A stretch of DNA of 64,000 bases from Dyella sp. C11 (GTDB lineage: Bacteria; Pseudomonadota; Gammaproteobacteria; Xanthomonadales; Rhodanobacteraceae). Below the pieces are notes generated by a model, which saw nothing but the letters and a program-made list of their open reading frames with translations, was not told the origin of the DNA and did no database searches. The position numbers and the translations under genes were made by a program. This document shows, piece after piece, positions 17,612 through 27,024 of the stretch (within the stretch, counting starts at the first letter, position 1; the number at the start of each line of letters is the position of its first letter). The stretch lies in the NCBI RefSeq assembly GCF_003121485.1, contig NZ_QAVX01000018.1, positions 42,152 through 106,151 of the forward strand. Reading direction: 5' to 3'.

Positions 17612-18126
17612 GCCTACCTCTCCCCGCAGAAGCCGCTTTCGGCGCCTGCTTTTGCGAACTTGGATCGATCCAAACTCAGTTGCCAAAAAAAGGCCGCGTG
17701 TTGGTCCGGTTCCCCGGCGACCAGCGACTCAAGCCTGCCCGGACTCTAACCCGCTTTGGCGGTGGGATGCTTGCTGCAACGCAAAAGGGCGTGTGCTTTC
17801 GGGCACAAGTTCAGCAAGTTTGGGCATGTGTTTCTTGTGGGAGCGCACCTTGTGCGCGACGGCGGCCACCAACATGGCGGTGAACCTTGGCGCACGAGTC
17901 GCGCACAGGGTGCGCTCCCACAATGTCTCTGCCCCTGTCCCTGCCCGTGCCAGAGGTGCCCTGTGAGCTCACCCGCCCTGATGGAAACGCCTTGCCTTGC
18001 GAGCACACACGAAAACCTCGCGAGCCACGGACCACGATGAGCCCCCGCGTTTGCCTCGGCGGCCATAGTTCCGTACTGTTGAACTTTGGAACATCTCCCC
18101 CTCCCCACACATAGAGGTATCCCCGC
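17612..18126. other. Upstream region of aldo/keto reductase
   Basis: The 515 bases between divergent genes contain the long inverted repeat at 17836-17922 and otherwise no protein-like frame. A long minus-strand frame crosses the region but is the antisense shadow of the aldo/keto reductase. Confidence 0.6.
17836..17922. repeat. Long inverted repeat, TGTGGGAGCGCACC family
   Basis: A 25-base arm at 17836-17860 (TGTGGGAGCGCACCTTGTGC plus GCGAC) is inverted at 17898-17922 with one mismatch, enclosing 37 bases. The same sequence recurs at 37812-37836 and at 40826-40889, so it is a dispersed repeat family distinct from the CCGGAATGACGGTGAGG units. Confidence 0.85.
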
Positions 18127-19152
18127 ATGGAATTTCGGCAATTGGGCGCAGCGGGCTTTCAGGTTCCCGTACTGAGCTTTGGCACCGGCACGTTTGGCGG
18201 CAAGGGCGCGTTCTTCGGTGCGTGGGGCAATACGGATGTCACCGAGGCCAAGCGACTGATCGACATCTGCCTGGATGCCGGCCTCGCCATGTTCGACACC
18301 GCCGACATTTATTCCGACGGTGCCGCTGAATCCGTGCTCGGCGAAGCCATCAAGGGTCGCCGCGATCGCGTGCTTATTTCCACCAAGGCCACCTTCCGCG
18401 CCGGTGAAGACCCGAATGCCGTGGGTTCGTCGCGTTTTCACCTGCTCAGGGCCTGCGATGCCGCGCTGAAGCGCCTGGGAACGGATTACATCGACCTGTT
18501 CCAGCTGCATGGCTTCGACGCAAAGACGCCGGTGGAAGAAACGCTTTCCACGCTCGACGACCTGGTGCGCGCAGGCAAGATCCGCTACGTCGGAGTGTCC
18601 AATTTCTCCGGCTGGCATGTGATGAAGTCGCTGGCCGTGGCCGACCGCTACGGTTATCCGCGCTATGTCGCCAACCAGACCTATTACTCGCTGGTGGGCC
18701 GCGACTACGAATGGGAGTTGATGCCGCTGGGCCTGGACCAGGGGCTGGGCGCCGTGGTGTGGAGCCCGCTGGGCTGGGGCCGCCTTACCGGCAAGATCCG
18801 TCGCGGCCAACCGTTGCCCGAAACCAGCCGCCTGCACAAGACCGGCGACAAGGGTCCGCAGATCGACGACGACTATCTGTATCGCGTCATTGATGCACTG
18901 GACGATGTTGCCAAGGAAACTGGCAAGAGCATCCCGCAGGTGGCGCTGAACTGGCTGTTGCAACGCCCGACGGTGTCGACCGTGGTGATTGGTGCGCGCA
19001 ACGAGGAACAGCTCAAGCAGAACCTTGGCGCTGTCGGCTGGAATCTGAACAAGGAACAGGTGGCCAAGCTGGATGCGGCGAGTGTGGTGACGCCGGCGTA
19101 TCCGTATTGGCACCAGGCGGGGTTCACGGAGCGCAATCCGTCGCCGGTTTGA
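18127..19152 (+). CDS. Aldo/keto reductase
   Basis: The 341-residue protein is a NADPH-type aldo/keto reductase with the usual barrel start (MEFRQLGAAGFQVPVLSFGT) and the catalytic residues in place: Asp and Tyr in FDTADIYSDG, Lys in LISTKATF and His in LFQLHGFD. The cofactor phosphate-binding region follows at TVVIGARNEEQLKQNL. The substrate is unknown; family members reduce aldehydes and ketones. It lies alone on the plus strand between the GH92 gene and phosphoglucomutase. The C-terminus is followed by REP units. Confidence 0.92.
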   Translation: MEFRQLGAAGFQVPVLSFGTGTFGGKGAFFGAWGNTDVTEAKRLIDICLDAGLAMFDTADIYSDGAAESVLGEAIKGRRDRVLISTKATFRAGEDPNAVGSSRFHLLRACDAALKRLGTDYIDLFQLHGFDAKTPVEETLSTLDDLVRAGKIRYVGVSNFSGWHVMKSLAVADRYGYPRYVANQTYYSLVGRDYEWELMPLGLDQGLGAVVWSPLGWGRLTGKIRRGQPLPETSRLHKTGDKGPQIDDDYLYRVIDALDDVAKETGKSIPQVALNWLLQRPTVSTVVIGARNEEQLKQNLGAVGWNLNKEQVAKLDAASVVTPAYPYWHQAGFTERNPSPV

Positions 19153-19190
19153 AGGCGTCTGGCGGCGAGCTTGCGAGTGCGATCAGTTCG

Positions 19191-19313
19191 CCTCACCGTC
19201 ATTCCTGCGAACGCGGGGGGCGCTCTTCAACTACCGAAGGGCCGGTGCCTCTGCTTTTACTTCAAAGACGAAAAGGCGCTGGATTCCCGCCTGCGCGGGA
19301 ATGACGGTGAGGG
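19191..19313. repeat. REP-like inverted pair
   Basis: CCTCACCGTCATTCCTGCG faces GGGAATGACGGTGAGGG. The spacer carries CTTTTACTTCAAAGACGAAA, which is repeated in the next element at about 19460. Confidence 0.8.
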
Positions 19314-19415
19314 ATAGGGAAGCTTTCAAGAATTTGGGCGCAAGTTTTCATATTTGAAAAAAAGGCGTCGCCGGCTTGAGGGTCTGCCGACGATCTTGCT
19401 AGGGCAATCGCTTCG

Positions 19416-19547
19416 CCTCACCGTCATTCCCGCGGACGCGGGAATCCAGTGCCTCTGCCTTTACTTCAAAGACGAAAAGGCCCTGGATGATCGGCCCTTT
19501 GGTCATTGAAAGTGCATCCCCGCTTTCGCCGGGATGACGGTGAGGGA
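19416..19547. repeat. REP-like composite element
   Basis: Left unit CCTCACCGTCATTCCCGCG, the shared CTTTACTTCAAAGACGAAA spacer, and right unit CGCCGGGATGACGGTGAGGG. It also contains GATGATCGGCCCTTTGGTCA, a segment whose relative is found at the end of the 33.8-kb array. Confidence 0.8.
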
Positions 19548-19596
19548 TAGGAGAACTTTCGAAGGTTTGCGGGCATGTTTTCATGTTTGAAAAACG

Positions 19597-19628
19597 AAAA
19601 AGGCGCGCCCCATAGAGCGCGCCTTTAT
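19597..19628 (-). terminator. Rho-independent terminator of pgm
   Basis: AAAGGCGCGC and GCGCGCCTTT form a 10-bp stem. On the minus strand it is followed by a T-rich run (TTTTTCGTTTTTC), a classic intrinsic terminator 20 bases beyond the pgm stop. Confidence 0.85.
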
Positions 19629-19648
19629 CCATGCAACACCGCCTATAA

Positions 19649-21295
19649 CTAAGCGAGCGCCTGATCCACCATCGCCTGCGCCTCTTCCAGCAACTGGCGC
19701 AGATGCGCCTCGTCCTTGAAGCTTTCCGCGTAGATCTTGTAGATGTCTTCGGTGCCTGAAGGACGCGCGGCAAACCAGCCGTTTGCCGATGCCACCTTGA
19801 TGCCGCCGATGGGTGCGCCATTGCCCGGTGCGCGATCCAGCACCGCCTCGATTTTTTCGCCGGCGAGCTGCGTGCTCTTTACCTGGTCGGGCGAAAGCTT
19901 GGACAGCCTCGCCTTCTGCTCGGTGTTGGCCGGCGCATCGACGCGTTCGGAAACGGGGTTGCCCAGTTCGCGGGTCATGTCGCGATACAGCTCGCCCGGG
20001 TCTTTGCCCGTGCGCGCTGTAATTTCCGCCGACATCAGCGCTGCGGCGATGCCGTCCTTGTCGGTGCTCCACACGCCGCCGTCGCGACGCAGGAACGACG
20101 CGCCGGCGCTTTCTTCGCCGCCGAAACCCAGCGATCCATCGAACAGGCCGTCGACGAACCACTTGAAGCCGACCGGCACTTCGTAGAGACGGCGACCCAG
20201 GCGCTTGGCCACGCGATCGATCAATGCCGTGCTCACCAGCGTCTTGCCCACGCCGGCATCGCTGCGCCACTGCGGGCGATGGCGGAACAGGTAGTCGATC
20301 AGCACGGAAAGATAGTGGTTGGGCAACAGCAGGCCTGTGCTGCGCGTGACGATGCCGTGGCGATCGTGGTCGGTATCGCAAGCGAAGGCGACGTCGTAGC
20401 TGCCCTTCAAGCCGATCAGGCGCTGCATGGCATGCGACGAGGAAGGGTCCATGCGGATCTTGCCGTCCCAATCCACGCTCATGAAGCGGAAGGTCGGGTC
20501 CACCGTATCGCTGACCACGGTGAGGTCGATACGGTAACGCTCGGCAATCGGCGCCCAGTAGTGCACGCCCGAACCACCCAGCGGATCGACACCAAGATGC
20601 ACGCCGCTCGCGCGAATGGCATCGAAGTCGATGACGTTCGCCAGGTCCGTGACATAGGCATCGAGGAAGTCGTGCTCATGCGTGGTGGATGCAAGCATCG
20701 CGTCCGCGTACGGCATGCGGCGAACCTCGCGCAGGCCGCCTTCGATCAGCGCATTGGCGCGCTTCTGCACCCAGCCGGTGATGTCGGTATCGGCGGGACC
20801 GCCATTGGGCGGGTTGTACTTGAAGCCGCCACCATCGGGCGGATTGTGCGAAGGCGTCACCACGATGCCGTCCGCCAGGCCGCTCGTCCGTCCGCGGTTA
20901 TAGGTGAGGATGGCGTGCGAAATCGCGGGGGTGGGCGTGTACTCGCCGCCCTTGGACACCATGGCCTGCACGCCGTTGGCCGCCAGCACTTCCAGCGCGC
21001 TTTCCAGCGCGGGCTGCGACAGTGCGTGCGTGTCGATGCCGATGAACAAGGGCCCGTCGATGCCCTTGCCGGCGCGGTATTCGCAGATGGCCTGGGTAAT
21101 GGCCAGCACATGCCATTCGTTGAAGCTGCGGTCGAACGAGCTGCCGCGATGACCCGACGTGCCGAACGCCACGCGCTGGCTCGCCACGCCTACGTCCGGG
21201 CGCAGATCGATATAGGCGTCGCGCAGGCGGGTGACGTCGACCAGCTGCGATTCGGGTACCTGCTTGCCGGCCAGCGGACTGAGGCGGCTGCTCAT
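19649..21295 (-). CDS. pgm: Phosphoglucomutase (alpha-D-glucose phosphate-specific)
   Basis: The 548-residue enzyme interconverts glucose 1-phosphate and glucose 6-phosphate, feeding sugar-nucleotide and glycogen metabolism in the cytoplasm. All four active-site loops are visible: the phosphoserine loop [20 protein letters not shown], the metal loop [11 protein letters not shown], the sugar-binding loop GEESAGASF and the phosphate-binding loop [14 protein letters not shown]. The length and N-terminus ([20 protein letters not shown]) match bacterial Pgm of the E. coli type. The start ATG at 21295 has no competing upstream start. A strong terminator follows. It appears monocistronic. Confidence 0.95.
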   Translation of the reverse strand: MSSRLSPLAGKQVPESQLVDVTRLRDAYIDLRPDVGVASQRVAFGTSGHRGSSFDRSFNEWHVLAITQAICEYRAGKGIDGPLFIGIDTHALSQPALESALEVLAANGVQAMVSKGGEYTPTPAISHAILTYNRGRTSGLADGIVVTPSHNPPDGGGFKYNPPNGGPADTDITGWVQKRANALIEGGLREVRRMPYADAMLASTTHEHDFLDAYVTDLANVIDFDAIRASGVHLGVDPLGGSGVHYWAPIAERYRIDLTVVSDTVDPTFRFMSVDWDGKIRMDPSSSHAMQRLIGLKGSYDVAFACDTDHDRHGIVTRSTGLLLPNHYLSVLIDYLFRHRPQWRSDAGVGKTLVSTALIDRVAKRLGRRLYEVPVGFKWFVDGLFDGSLGFGGEESAGASFLRRDGGVWSTDKDGIAAALMSAEITARTGKDPGELYRDMTRELGNPVSERVDAPANTEQKARLSKLSPDQVKSTQLAGEKIEAVLDRAPGNGAPIGGIKVASANGWFAARPSGTEDIYKIYAESFKDEAHLRQLLEEAQAMVDQALA

Positions 21296-21489
21296 CGGCG
21301 CACCTCACCAGCGGTGGAAACGGCAGACAGGTGCGAGCGGTAAGACGGGGTCATGCGAAGACACATCCTGAGTCGACGAAAGGCAGCATTGACCCTCGCC
21401 GTGACGGTATGTGTCAAGACCGAAACCCCGCTGCAGCGCGGCAAAAACGTGGATATCGGGTGAAACCGGCGCTTCGATCCAGCCGCTGT

Positions 21490-21756
21490 TCAGCGCAGCT
21501 GGCTGTCCTTGCTGCCGCGACGGTTATAGCCGGCGAAAGCGGCTTCTTCCTTGTCGTGCGCTGCCTGGCAGTTGATGCACAACCGCACGCCGGGCACGGC
21601 CTTGCGCCGCGCCTCCGGAATGGCAGCGTCGCATTCCTCACAATGACTGAGACCAGGCCCTTGCTGCAGGCGGCTGCGTGCGCGCTTCACCGCATCGCTC
21701 ACGGTCGCGTCGATCTGGTCTTGCACGGCGCCATCGCCTGCCCAGCCCGTTGCCAT
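21490..21756 (-). CDS. ybiI: DksA/TraR-type C4 zinc finger protein (YbiI-like)
   Basis: The 88-residue product has the same length and the same ending (GYNRRGSKDSQLR) as E. coli YbiI. It starts MATGWAGDGAVQDQIDATVS and has the C4 zinc finger C-E-E-C ... C-I-N-C with the family sequence IPEARRKAVPGVRLC between. I chose the ATG at 21756; longer frames upstream look non-coding. Proteins of this group share the zinc finger of DksA but lack its long coiled coil, and their function is not established. The gene is divergent from the membrane protein at 21875. Confidence 0.9.
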   Translation of the reverse strand: MATGWAGDGAVQDQIDATVSDAVKRARSRLQQGPGLSHCEECDAAIPEARRKAVPGVRLCINCQAAHDKEEAAFAGYNRRGSKDSQLR

Positions 21757-21874
21757 TGCTGCACGCCTCCCGGTGTGGGGACTCAAGGCAACAAATATGG
21801 GGTCTGCGAGGCGGTTTTCCAGTACCCGCGCGGCAGGCGTTGTATGTTCACCACGGGAGCACCAAGGGGACGCC

Positions 21875-22387
21875 ATGCACAGTTACGACCTGACGGGCTG
21901 GGCCACCCTGCTGGCTGCAGAAGTGGGGGCTGCTGCCGCGCTGACCGGGCTGCTTTTCGTGGCGATCTCGATCAACCTGACGCGCATCCTCGCCAACCCG
22001 ATTCTGCCCAGCCGGGCCATCGACGCGCTTTGCAAGCTTTCCAACGTGCTGCTGATCGCCACCGTCGGCCTCGTTCCCGGCATCCCTGAGCGTGTGTTCG
22101 GGTGGGTGGCGCTGGCCATCGGCTTTCTCGCGTGGCTGGTTCCCACCCACCTCCAGTACCGGCAATTGCGCCAGGGCAGCGCGGACTGGAACTGGCGCGA
22201 GCACAAGGACTGGATCATCACCCGCGCCGTAATGACCCAGCTGGCGACGCTGCCCTTCCTGGCCATGGCCGTGTCGCTGGAATTGGGCGTGGGCGGCGGC
22301 CTCTACTGGCTGGTGCCGGGCGTGCTGTTTTCTTTCCTTGGCGGCATGTATGGCGCGTGGATACTGCTGGTAGAGATTCTGCGTTGA
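21875..22387 (+). CDS. Multi-pass membrane protein, hypothetical
   Basis: The 170-residue protein starts at an ATG four bases after AAGGGGA. Four hydrophobic segments are visible at about residues 10-35 (AAEVGAAAALTGLLFVAISI), 55-70, 75-92 (VFGWVALAIGFLAWLV) and 120-165, the last pair broken by a Gly-rich turn (ELGVGGGLYWLVPG). The cytoplasmic loop carries QYRQLRQGSADWNWREHKDW. I do not recognise a specific family. It ends one base before the stop codon of the convergent GNAT gene. Confidence 0.7.
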   Translation: MHSYDLTGWATLLAAEVGAAAALTGLLFVAISINLTRILANPILPSRAIDALCKLSNVLLIATVGLVPGIPERVFGWVALAIGFLAWLVPTHLQYRQLRQGSADWNWREHKDWIITRAVMTQLATLPFLAMAVSLELGVGGGLYWLVPGVLFSFLGGMYGAWILLVEILR

Positions 22388-22388
22388 A

Positions 22389-22808
22389 TCAGAACCGCTT
22401 GCGCAGGAAGTAGCGTGCGCCGCCCACCGGGTGATCGGGAATCTCGCCGAACACGCTGTAGCCGAGCTTTTCGTAGAACCCGCGCGCCTGGAACGCAAAG
22501 GTGTCGAGCCATGCGCCAATGCAGCCGCGCTCGCGGGCGATGGCTTCGGCACGATGCATGATGGCCGTGCCCACATCCTGCCCGCGCAGGAATTCAGGGA
22601 TGCCCAGCAGGTCGATGTGCAGCCAGTCGAGTGCGGTTTCGCCCCACAACCCGCCAATGGTGTTGCCCTGTTCATCGCGCAGCGCAATCACCAGTGGCTG
22701 GATGTCCAGCGACGGAACCTTGCTTCGGTTGTAAGCACGCAACGGCGCGGCAATGGCTTCGTGATCGTCGGCGACGGGCGAGTCGATGGCGTGCAGTTCG
22801 TAGGGCAT
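22389..22808 (-). CDS. GNAT family N-acetyltransferase
   Basis: The 139-residue protein has the GNAT fold signature: a beta-strand pair with IGGLWGETALDWLHIDLLGI, the acetyl-CoA pyrophosphate loop LRGQDVGTAIMHRAEAIARE and the closing GFYEKLGYSVFGEI motif. It transfers an acetyl group to an unknown amine. The start codon overlaps the stop of the upstream outer-membrane factor gene by one base (TGATG), so the two are probably translationally coupled. The pairing with an efflux component could mean modification of a transported toxic amine, which is speculation. Confidence 0.88.
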   Translation of the reverse strand: MPYELHAIDSPVADDHEAIAAPLRAYNRSKVPSLDIQPLVIALRDEQGNTIGGLWGETALDWLHIDLLGIPEFLRGQDVGTAIMHRAEAIARERGCIGAWLDTFAFQARGFYEKLGYSVFGEIPDHPVGGARYFLRKRF

Positions 22809-24307
22809 CAGCGAGCCGTGTCCGTGGTGGTCGACGCCTGCGGCGTTGCGTTCGATGCACTGTTCATTTCGGCGACGTCGCCCGATCCATCGAAACCGCC
22901 GCCCATTGCCTCGATCAGGCGAATGGAAATATCGGTCTGCTGGCTTTCGAGCAGCGCCAGGCGCTGTTGCGCGGTCAGCAACTGCTGGCGACTGGTGAGC
23001 GGCGTCAGCGGGCCCTTCAGGCCACCCTGGTAGGCCCGCATCGCATCGTTCCAGCTTTTCTGCGCGTCATCCACCGCGCGCTTCTCCAGCACGATCTGCT
23101 GGCGCACCGAGGTGAGCGCGGATACCTGATCCGACACATCGTTCAAGGCGCTGATCAGCAGGCTGTTGTAGCGCGCCACCATGGCGTCGTACTCGGCATC
23201 GGCGCCGGCCAGATGCGCGCGGCGACGACCGCCATCGAACAACGGCAGGCTCAAGGCGGGACCAAACGCATATTCCTTGGCCTGCATGGACAGCACGTTG
23301 GTGCTGCCGCCCACGGCAACGAAACCCGCCAATGCGCTGATGCTGATGTTGGGCAGGAAATCCTTCTTCGCCGCCGTCACTTCCTTGTTGGCCGCTTCGA
23401 TTTCCCAGCGCGCGGCAACCAGATCCGCGCGACGTCCCACCAGGTCGACCGACAACTTGTCCGGCACCACGGCCGGACCGCGATCGGCCATGCGCGGGCG
23501 CTCGATGCTCAGGCCACGATCCGGCCCCTGCCCCAGCAACACGGAAAGGCTGCTGCGCGCTGCATCGATGGCGCGATCCGCCGCCACCTTCTGCTGCTCG
23601 GCGCCCGCCACCTGCGAGTCGGCCAGATGTTCCTGCTGCGGAGTGTCGAGTCCGCCCTTTACCAGCTTGTGCGTGACATCCAGCGAGCGGGTGGCGCGTT
23701 CAAGTTCGGCATCGGCGACATCTTTCTGCGAGAACGCATAGCTCAGCTGCACATACGCACGTGCCACGTTCACCGACAACTCGATGCGGGCGGCGTGAGC
23801 TTCAATCTCTGCCGCGCGGCTGTGGCCCAGTGCAGATTCCCACGCCGCGCGCTTGCCGCCCCACAAATCCAGATCCCACGAGAAATCCGCCGTGAGCGAC
23901 TTGCTCCAGGCAAACGTGCCGAGCACGTACTCCGGATAAATGGGGTGCTTCTTCGAGAGGTAAGCGCCAGTAATGGATGTATCGAAGTTCGCTTGCGGCT
24001 TGCGGCCGGCGTTCACGCTGTCGGCCACGGCCTGCGCCTGACGCGCACGTGCCTGCGCCTGGTCAAGGCTCGGGTTGTTCTTCAGTGCTTCCTCAATCAA
24101 TGCCGTGAGCTGCGGATCGCCATAGCCCACCCACCAGTCCTGCGCCGGCCACGCGGCAGGACTCAGCTGCACATCGGCAAGACTGCGCTCGGACTTCAGG
24201 CTGCTGGCATCGGTCATCGTGCCGGTGGTGTGCAAACCACGGCTGGTGGCACAGCCGGCAAGAACGAGACTCAACGCAATGGCGGCGGGCAGAACAAGGG
24301 AACGCAT
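22808..24307 (-). CDS. NodT-type efflux outer membrane lipoprotein
   Basis: The 499-residue product is an outer-membrane channel of the TolC/NodT family, which completes RND-type tripartite efflux pumps. It begins with a lipoprotein signal (MRSLVLPAAIALSLVLAGCA, Cys19). It has the two repeated outer membrane efflux (OEP) domains: the first with WWVGYGDPQLTALIEEALKN and NPSLDQAQARARQAQA, the second with LVAARWEIEAANKEVTAAKK and DFLPNISISALAG, where the family F-x-P-x-I-x-L motif sits. No inner-membrane pump or periplasmic adaptor lies next to it, so it is an orphan outer-membrane factor that may serve a pump encoded elsewhere. It is followed without gap by a GNAT gene. Confidence 0.9.
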   Translation of the reverse strand: MRSLVLPAAIALSLVLAGCATSRGLHTTGTMTDASSLKSERSLADVQLSPAAWPAQDWWVGYGDPQLTALIEEALKNNPSLDQAQARARQAQAVADSVNAGRKPQANFDTSITGAYLSKKHPIYPEYVLGTFAWSKSLTADFSWDLDLWGGKRAAWESALGHSRAAEIEAHAARIELSVNVARAYVQLSYAFSQKDVADAELERATRSLDVTHKLVKGGLDTPQQEHLADSQVAGAEQQKVAADRAIDAARSSLSVLLGQGPDRGLSIERPRMADRGPAVVPDKLSVDLVGRRADLVAARWEIEAANKEVTAAKKDFLPNISISALAGFVAVGGSTNVLSMQAKEYAFGPALSLPLFDGGRRRAHLAGADAEYDAMVARYNSLLISALNDVSDQVSALTSVRQQIVLEKRAVDDAQKSWNDAMRAYQGGLKGPLTPLTSRQQLLTAQQRLALLESQQTDISIRLIEAMGGGFDGSGDVAEMNSASNATPQASTTTDTAR

Positions 24308-24597
24308 GGCGGGATCATCCGGAAGTGGAGCGCAATGATGCGCGCGGCGGCCTGTTGATCATCGTATCGATGGTCGGTTGCAGCAGAACAGGCCATAGGC
24401 GGCGGCGCGTACAGACAGGACCAATTATATCGCTGCGTCTCATGGACGCGCAGCGCAGAAGCGGGCCAAACCCTCATTCCCGGCATCTACTTTTGTCCAA
24501 TTGCCACCGGGGCATTCGAGACCCGCTGCTTGGCGAACCGGGCATCGGCACTTAACCTGCCGCCTCATCGACAGACATGCACTGCCCGGAGTTAGTC

Positions 24598-25014
24598 ATG
24601 CCCAAAGTATCGATCGCCACCATTGTTTCGACGGACGCCAATTATCTTCATCACATTCGCGCCGGCCATTTCGCGCTCGATACCGACGAACCAGCTGCAC
24701 TTGGCGGCCAGGGCGCTGGCCCGGCTCCATTCGACTACTACCTTGCCGCGCTTTCGGCCTGCACCGCCATCACCCTGCGCATGTATGCACAGCGCAAGGG
24801 CTGGGACCTTGGCGAATTTCGCGCGGAGCTTCGCCTGGACCGCGATGACGACGGGCAGCTGCACGTGCAACGAACATTGCACGCCACTGGTCCGTTGACG
24901 GACGACCAGTGGGATCGACTGCTGGAGATTGTCGCCAACACGCCGGTGACAAAGGCGATGCGTGAAGGGGTGGAAATCACCAGTCGCCGCGGCGATGGCG
25001 CTTCCGCGGCATGA
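24598..25014 (+). CDS. OsmC family protein
   Basis: The 138-residue protein matches the OsmC/Ohr fold: an N-terminal beta-sheet region (MPKVSIATIVSTDANYLHHI), the central GGQGAGPAPFDYYLAALSAC helix with its redox Cys at the helix start, then TAITLRMYAQRKGWDL, and a C-terminal second half ending in TPVTKAMREGVEI. The second peroxidatic Cys of classical Ohr/OsmC is not obvious, so it may belong to an OsmC-like subgroup without full peroxidase activity. I chose the ATG at 24598, six bases after a GGAG ribosome binding site, rather than the ATG seven codons upstream. Confidence 0.9.
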   Translation: MPKVSIATIVSTDANYLHHIRAGHFALDTDEPAALGGQGAGPAPFDYYLAALSACTAITLRMYAQRKGWDLGEFRAELRLDRDDDGQLHVQRTLHATGPLTDDQWDRLLEIVANTPVTKAMREGVEITSRRGDGASAA

Positions 25015-25335
25015 ACCCGATGGCGGCGCGCCTGAATGAGGCATCGCAAGTACTTGCAGTGCATCACAATGCGACACCCTTCACCGGAACGTCACCGACT
25101 TTTATGCAAAAGTTCGTAACGTTGTAACAAGGCAGCGCCTGTGTGCAGGGTTCAAGTCGTGGCGCAGCCCAATAGATGATCCAGGATGGTGAAACAGCCC
25201 GGAGCAACGCCGGCGGGATCGCCGAAACCCAACCTGGCAAAGATGGGGTGGTGACACGCGAGGCATTCGCGGCACCACATAACCCCAGGCCCACGTGAGC
25301 CTGGGGAGTCACGGCAACCACGGGGAAGAAGCACG
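25015..25335. other. Leader region of the MASE1 sensor gene
   Basis: The 321 bases have no gene. Repeated motifs GTTCGTAACGTTGTAAC at about 25110 look promoter-like. A hairpin CCCCAGGC-CCACGTGA-GCCTGGGG lies at 25283-25306, about 30 bases before the start codon, which itself follows GGGGAAG. The hairpin could affect translation, but no known riboswitch consensus is recognisable. Confidence 0.5.
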
Positions 25336-27024
25336 ATGGGGGAAGCAATCGCTCCGCGCGCCTGGGGCCGCCACATGGCTGTGTGCGCGGCATACGCCAT
25401 CGGCTACACGCTGCTGCGGAACATCTCCGTCTCGCACTGGAATCTTCCCGCCGGGCTGCGCGTGGCGTGCCTGCTCCTGTTTCCCTATCGCTACTGGCCC
25501 GCCCTGCTGGTCGGCGAAATGATTCCGCTCGGTTATCACGCGTGGCATTGCGCGGATGACTTTGGCTGGCGCTGGTCGGTGCTGGCCGCCGTGCCGCCGA
25601 TTCTTCCGCTGATGGCGGTGGTGGCGTGGACCCGACGCCACGCACGACTGCTGCTGGGTGCGCATCAGATCAACATGCCCCTGTTGCTTGGCGTGATTCT
25701 CGCCGGCGCCGTGTTCACGGCCATTGGCGATGCGGTCGTGCTGTCGGCCGTACGCATGCCGCCTGCGGACGCGCTTCCGCAGGTCGACGCGCCCATTGTT
25801 TTCGGCTACTTCCTCGGGAACTACCTTGGCGCCCTGGCCATTGCGCCTGCCGTGCTCGCCATTTTCCTGTGGCAGACACGCCAGGCCATCGCCACGCGCG
25901 ATGTGTCGCTATGGCGCAGCCGCCTGGTGAAGGACATGCTGATCGGTGTGCTGACGCCGTTGCTCGTGCTCATGGGGCTGGTCTTCAGCAGCCAGGGGGA
26001 CAGCATGCAGGTGTTCCGCATTGCCATGTTCCTGCCGGTGGTGTGGCTTACCTCGCGGCATGGATGGCAAGGCGCAGCACTGGGTGGCACCCTGGCAAGC
26101 GTTGCCGTCACGCTGACGTCGTCCATGGTGCGCGACCCCGGGGTGATCCAGGCGCAGGCGCTCATTGCCTTCGCCATCACGACGCTGCTGATGCTGGGCT
26201 CGCGCATCGCGCATCAGGTGCATGCCGAACAGGCCACGAACATGGACACGCTGCGGGGTTTCCAGCTGGCGCAGCAAGGTCTTTATCTTGAGGAACTGCG
26301 CCTGCGGCAGGCTGCGGACACGCTTGAACATATCGGCCACACCATCCGCGAGAACCACAATCGCCTGCTGGACCGTCTTCGACATGTGCTGCCTTCGAAC
26401 GAGGAGCGCACGTACGCCAAACAGGTCGCACTGGCACAGCACGAAATGCATCGCCTGGCCAATGCGCTCTACCCCCGCGGCTGGCGCGAGCGCGGCGTGC
26501 CGGCCACGCTGCGCGAGGGGCCGTTCGCGCAGGCCATCCACATGGCAGGCGCCACCTATCAATGCGAGCTTTCGGGCCGCGGATTGAGCCAGCTCGCGCC
26601 CGATGTGCACATGGCGCTCTATCGGCTCGCCTGCGAAGTGCTGGTGTACGTGCTGTCGCGCGGCACCATGCAGGACGTGCGCCTGCAGTTGCGCGGCGGC
26701 CATACGCGCGGCCAGCGCTGGGTGGTGATGCGCCTGAGTGGCCTGCGCGTGCCCGGCGCCGCCGGCCAGGCCGATCAGCCGCGCATGCACGAAGGTGATG
26801 TCGAGCCGTGGAAACAGGCCATGACGCTGCTGGGCGCAAGCGGCCTGGGCATTTCGTCGATTCGCGACCGCACGCACATCTACGGCGGCGACGTACACCT
26901 GCGCGATATCGGCCAGGGTGTCAGCGTGACCTTGCTGCTGCACGATTCGCTGCGCACCGCATCGATTCACCGGAGCGCTTCGCTTCGGAAGCGCTCCGGC
27001 GTCTCTCAAGGCACCATCAGTTGA
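25336..27024 (+). CDS. MASE1 membrane sensor with degenerate kinase-like half
   Basis: The 562-residue protein starts with a MASE1-type membrane sensor of about 8 hydrophobic segments (residues 15-300), including VACLLLFPYRYWPALLVGEM and FGYFLGNYLGALAIAPAVLA. Residues 310-420 are helical (LRQAADTLEHIGHTIRENHN) and resemble a dimerisation helix without the usual phospho-His motif. Residues 430-545 resemble a HATPase fold by their ending, GLGISSIRDRTHIYGGDVHL, which is similar to NarX-type kinases, but the N-box Asn motif is not evident. The last 16 codons overlap a perfect hairpin. Known MASE1 proteins are histidine kinases or diguanylate cyclases; this one may be an inactive or divergent kinase. 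The input signal is unknown. Confidence 0.8.
   Translation: MGEAIAPRAWGRHMAVCAAYAIGYTLLRNISVSHWNLPAGLRVACLLLFPYRYWPALLVGEMIPLGYHAWHCADDFGWRWSVLAAVPPILPLMAVVAWTRRHARLLLGAHQINMPLLLGVILAGAVFTAIGDAVVLSAVRMPPADALPQVDAPIVFGYFLGNYLGALAIAPAVLAIFLWQTRQAIATRDVSLWRSRLVKDMLIGVLTPLLVLMGLVFSSQGDSMQVFRIAMFLPVVWLTSRHGWQGAALGGTLASVAVTLTSSMVRDPGVIQAQALIAFAITTLLMLGSRIAHQVHAEQATNMDTLRGFQLAQQGLYLEELRLRQAADTLEHIGHTIRENHNRLLDRLRHVLPSNEERTYAKQVALAQHEMHRLANALYPRGWRERGVPATLREGPFAQAIHMAGATYQCELSGRGLSQLAPDVHMALYRLACEVLVYVLSRGTMQDVRLQLRGGHTRGQRWVVMRLSGLRVPGAAGQADQPRMHEGDVEPWKQAMTLLGASGLGISSIRDRTHIYGGDVHLRDIGQGVSVTLLLHDSLRTASIHRSASLRKRSGVSQGTIS
26970..26999. repeat. Perfect hairpin overlapping the end of the MASE1 gene
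   Basis: CCGGAGCGCTTC and GAAGCGCTCCGG form a 12-bp perfect stem with a 6-base loop, inside the last codons of the gene. No T-run follows on either strand. It may be a structural terminator or mRNA stabiliser shared with the convergent gene. Confidence 0.8.

Larger units (their letters stand above)
19153..19648. other. REP-rich region between convergent genes
   Basis: The aldo/keto reductase and phosphoglucomutase genes converge here. The 496 bases hold two REP pairs and the phosphoglucomutase terminator. No gene is apparent. Confidence 0.7.

Noticed and set aside
25206..25306. A riboswitch in the MASE1 leader
   Set aside because: A hairpin is present but I could match no known riboswitch core such as cyclic di-GMP or cobalamin. 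A covariance-model search would decide.
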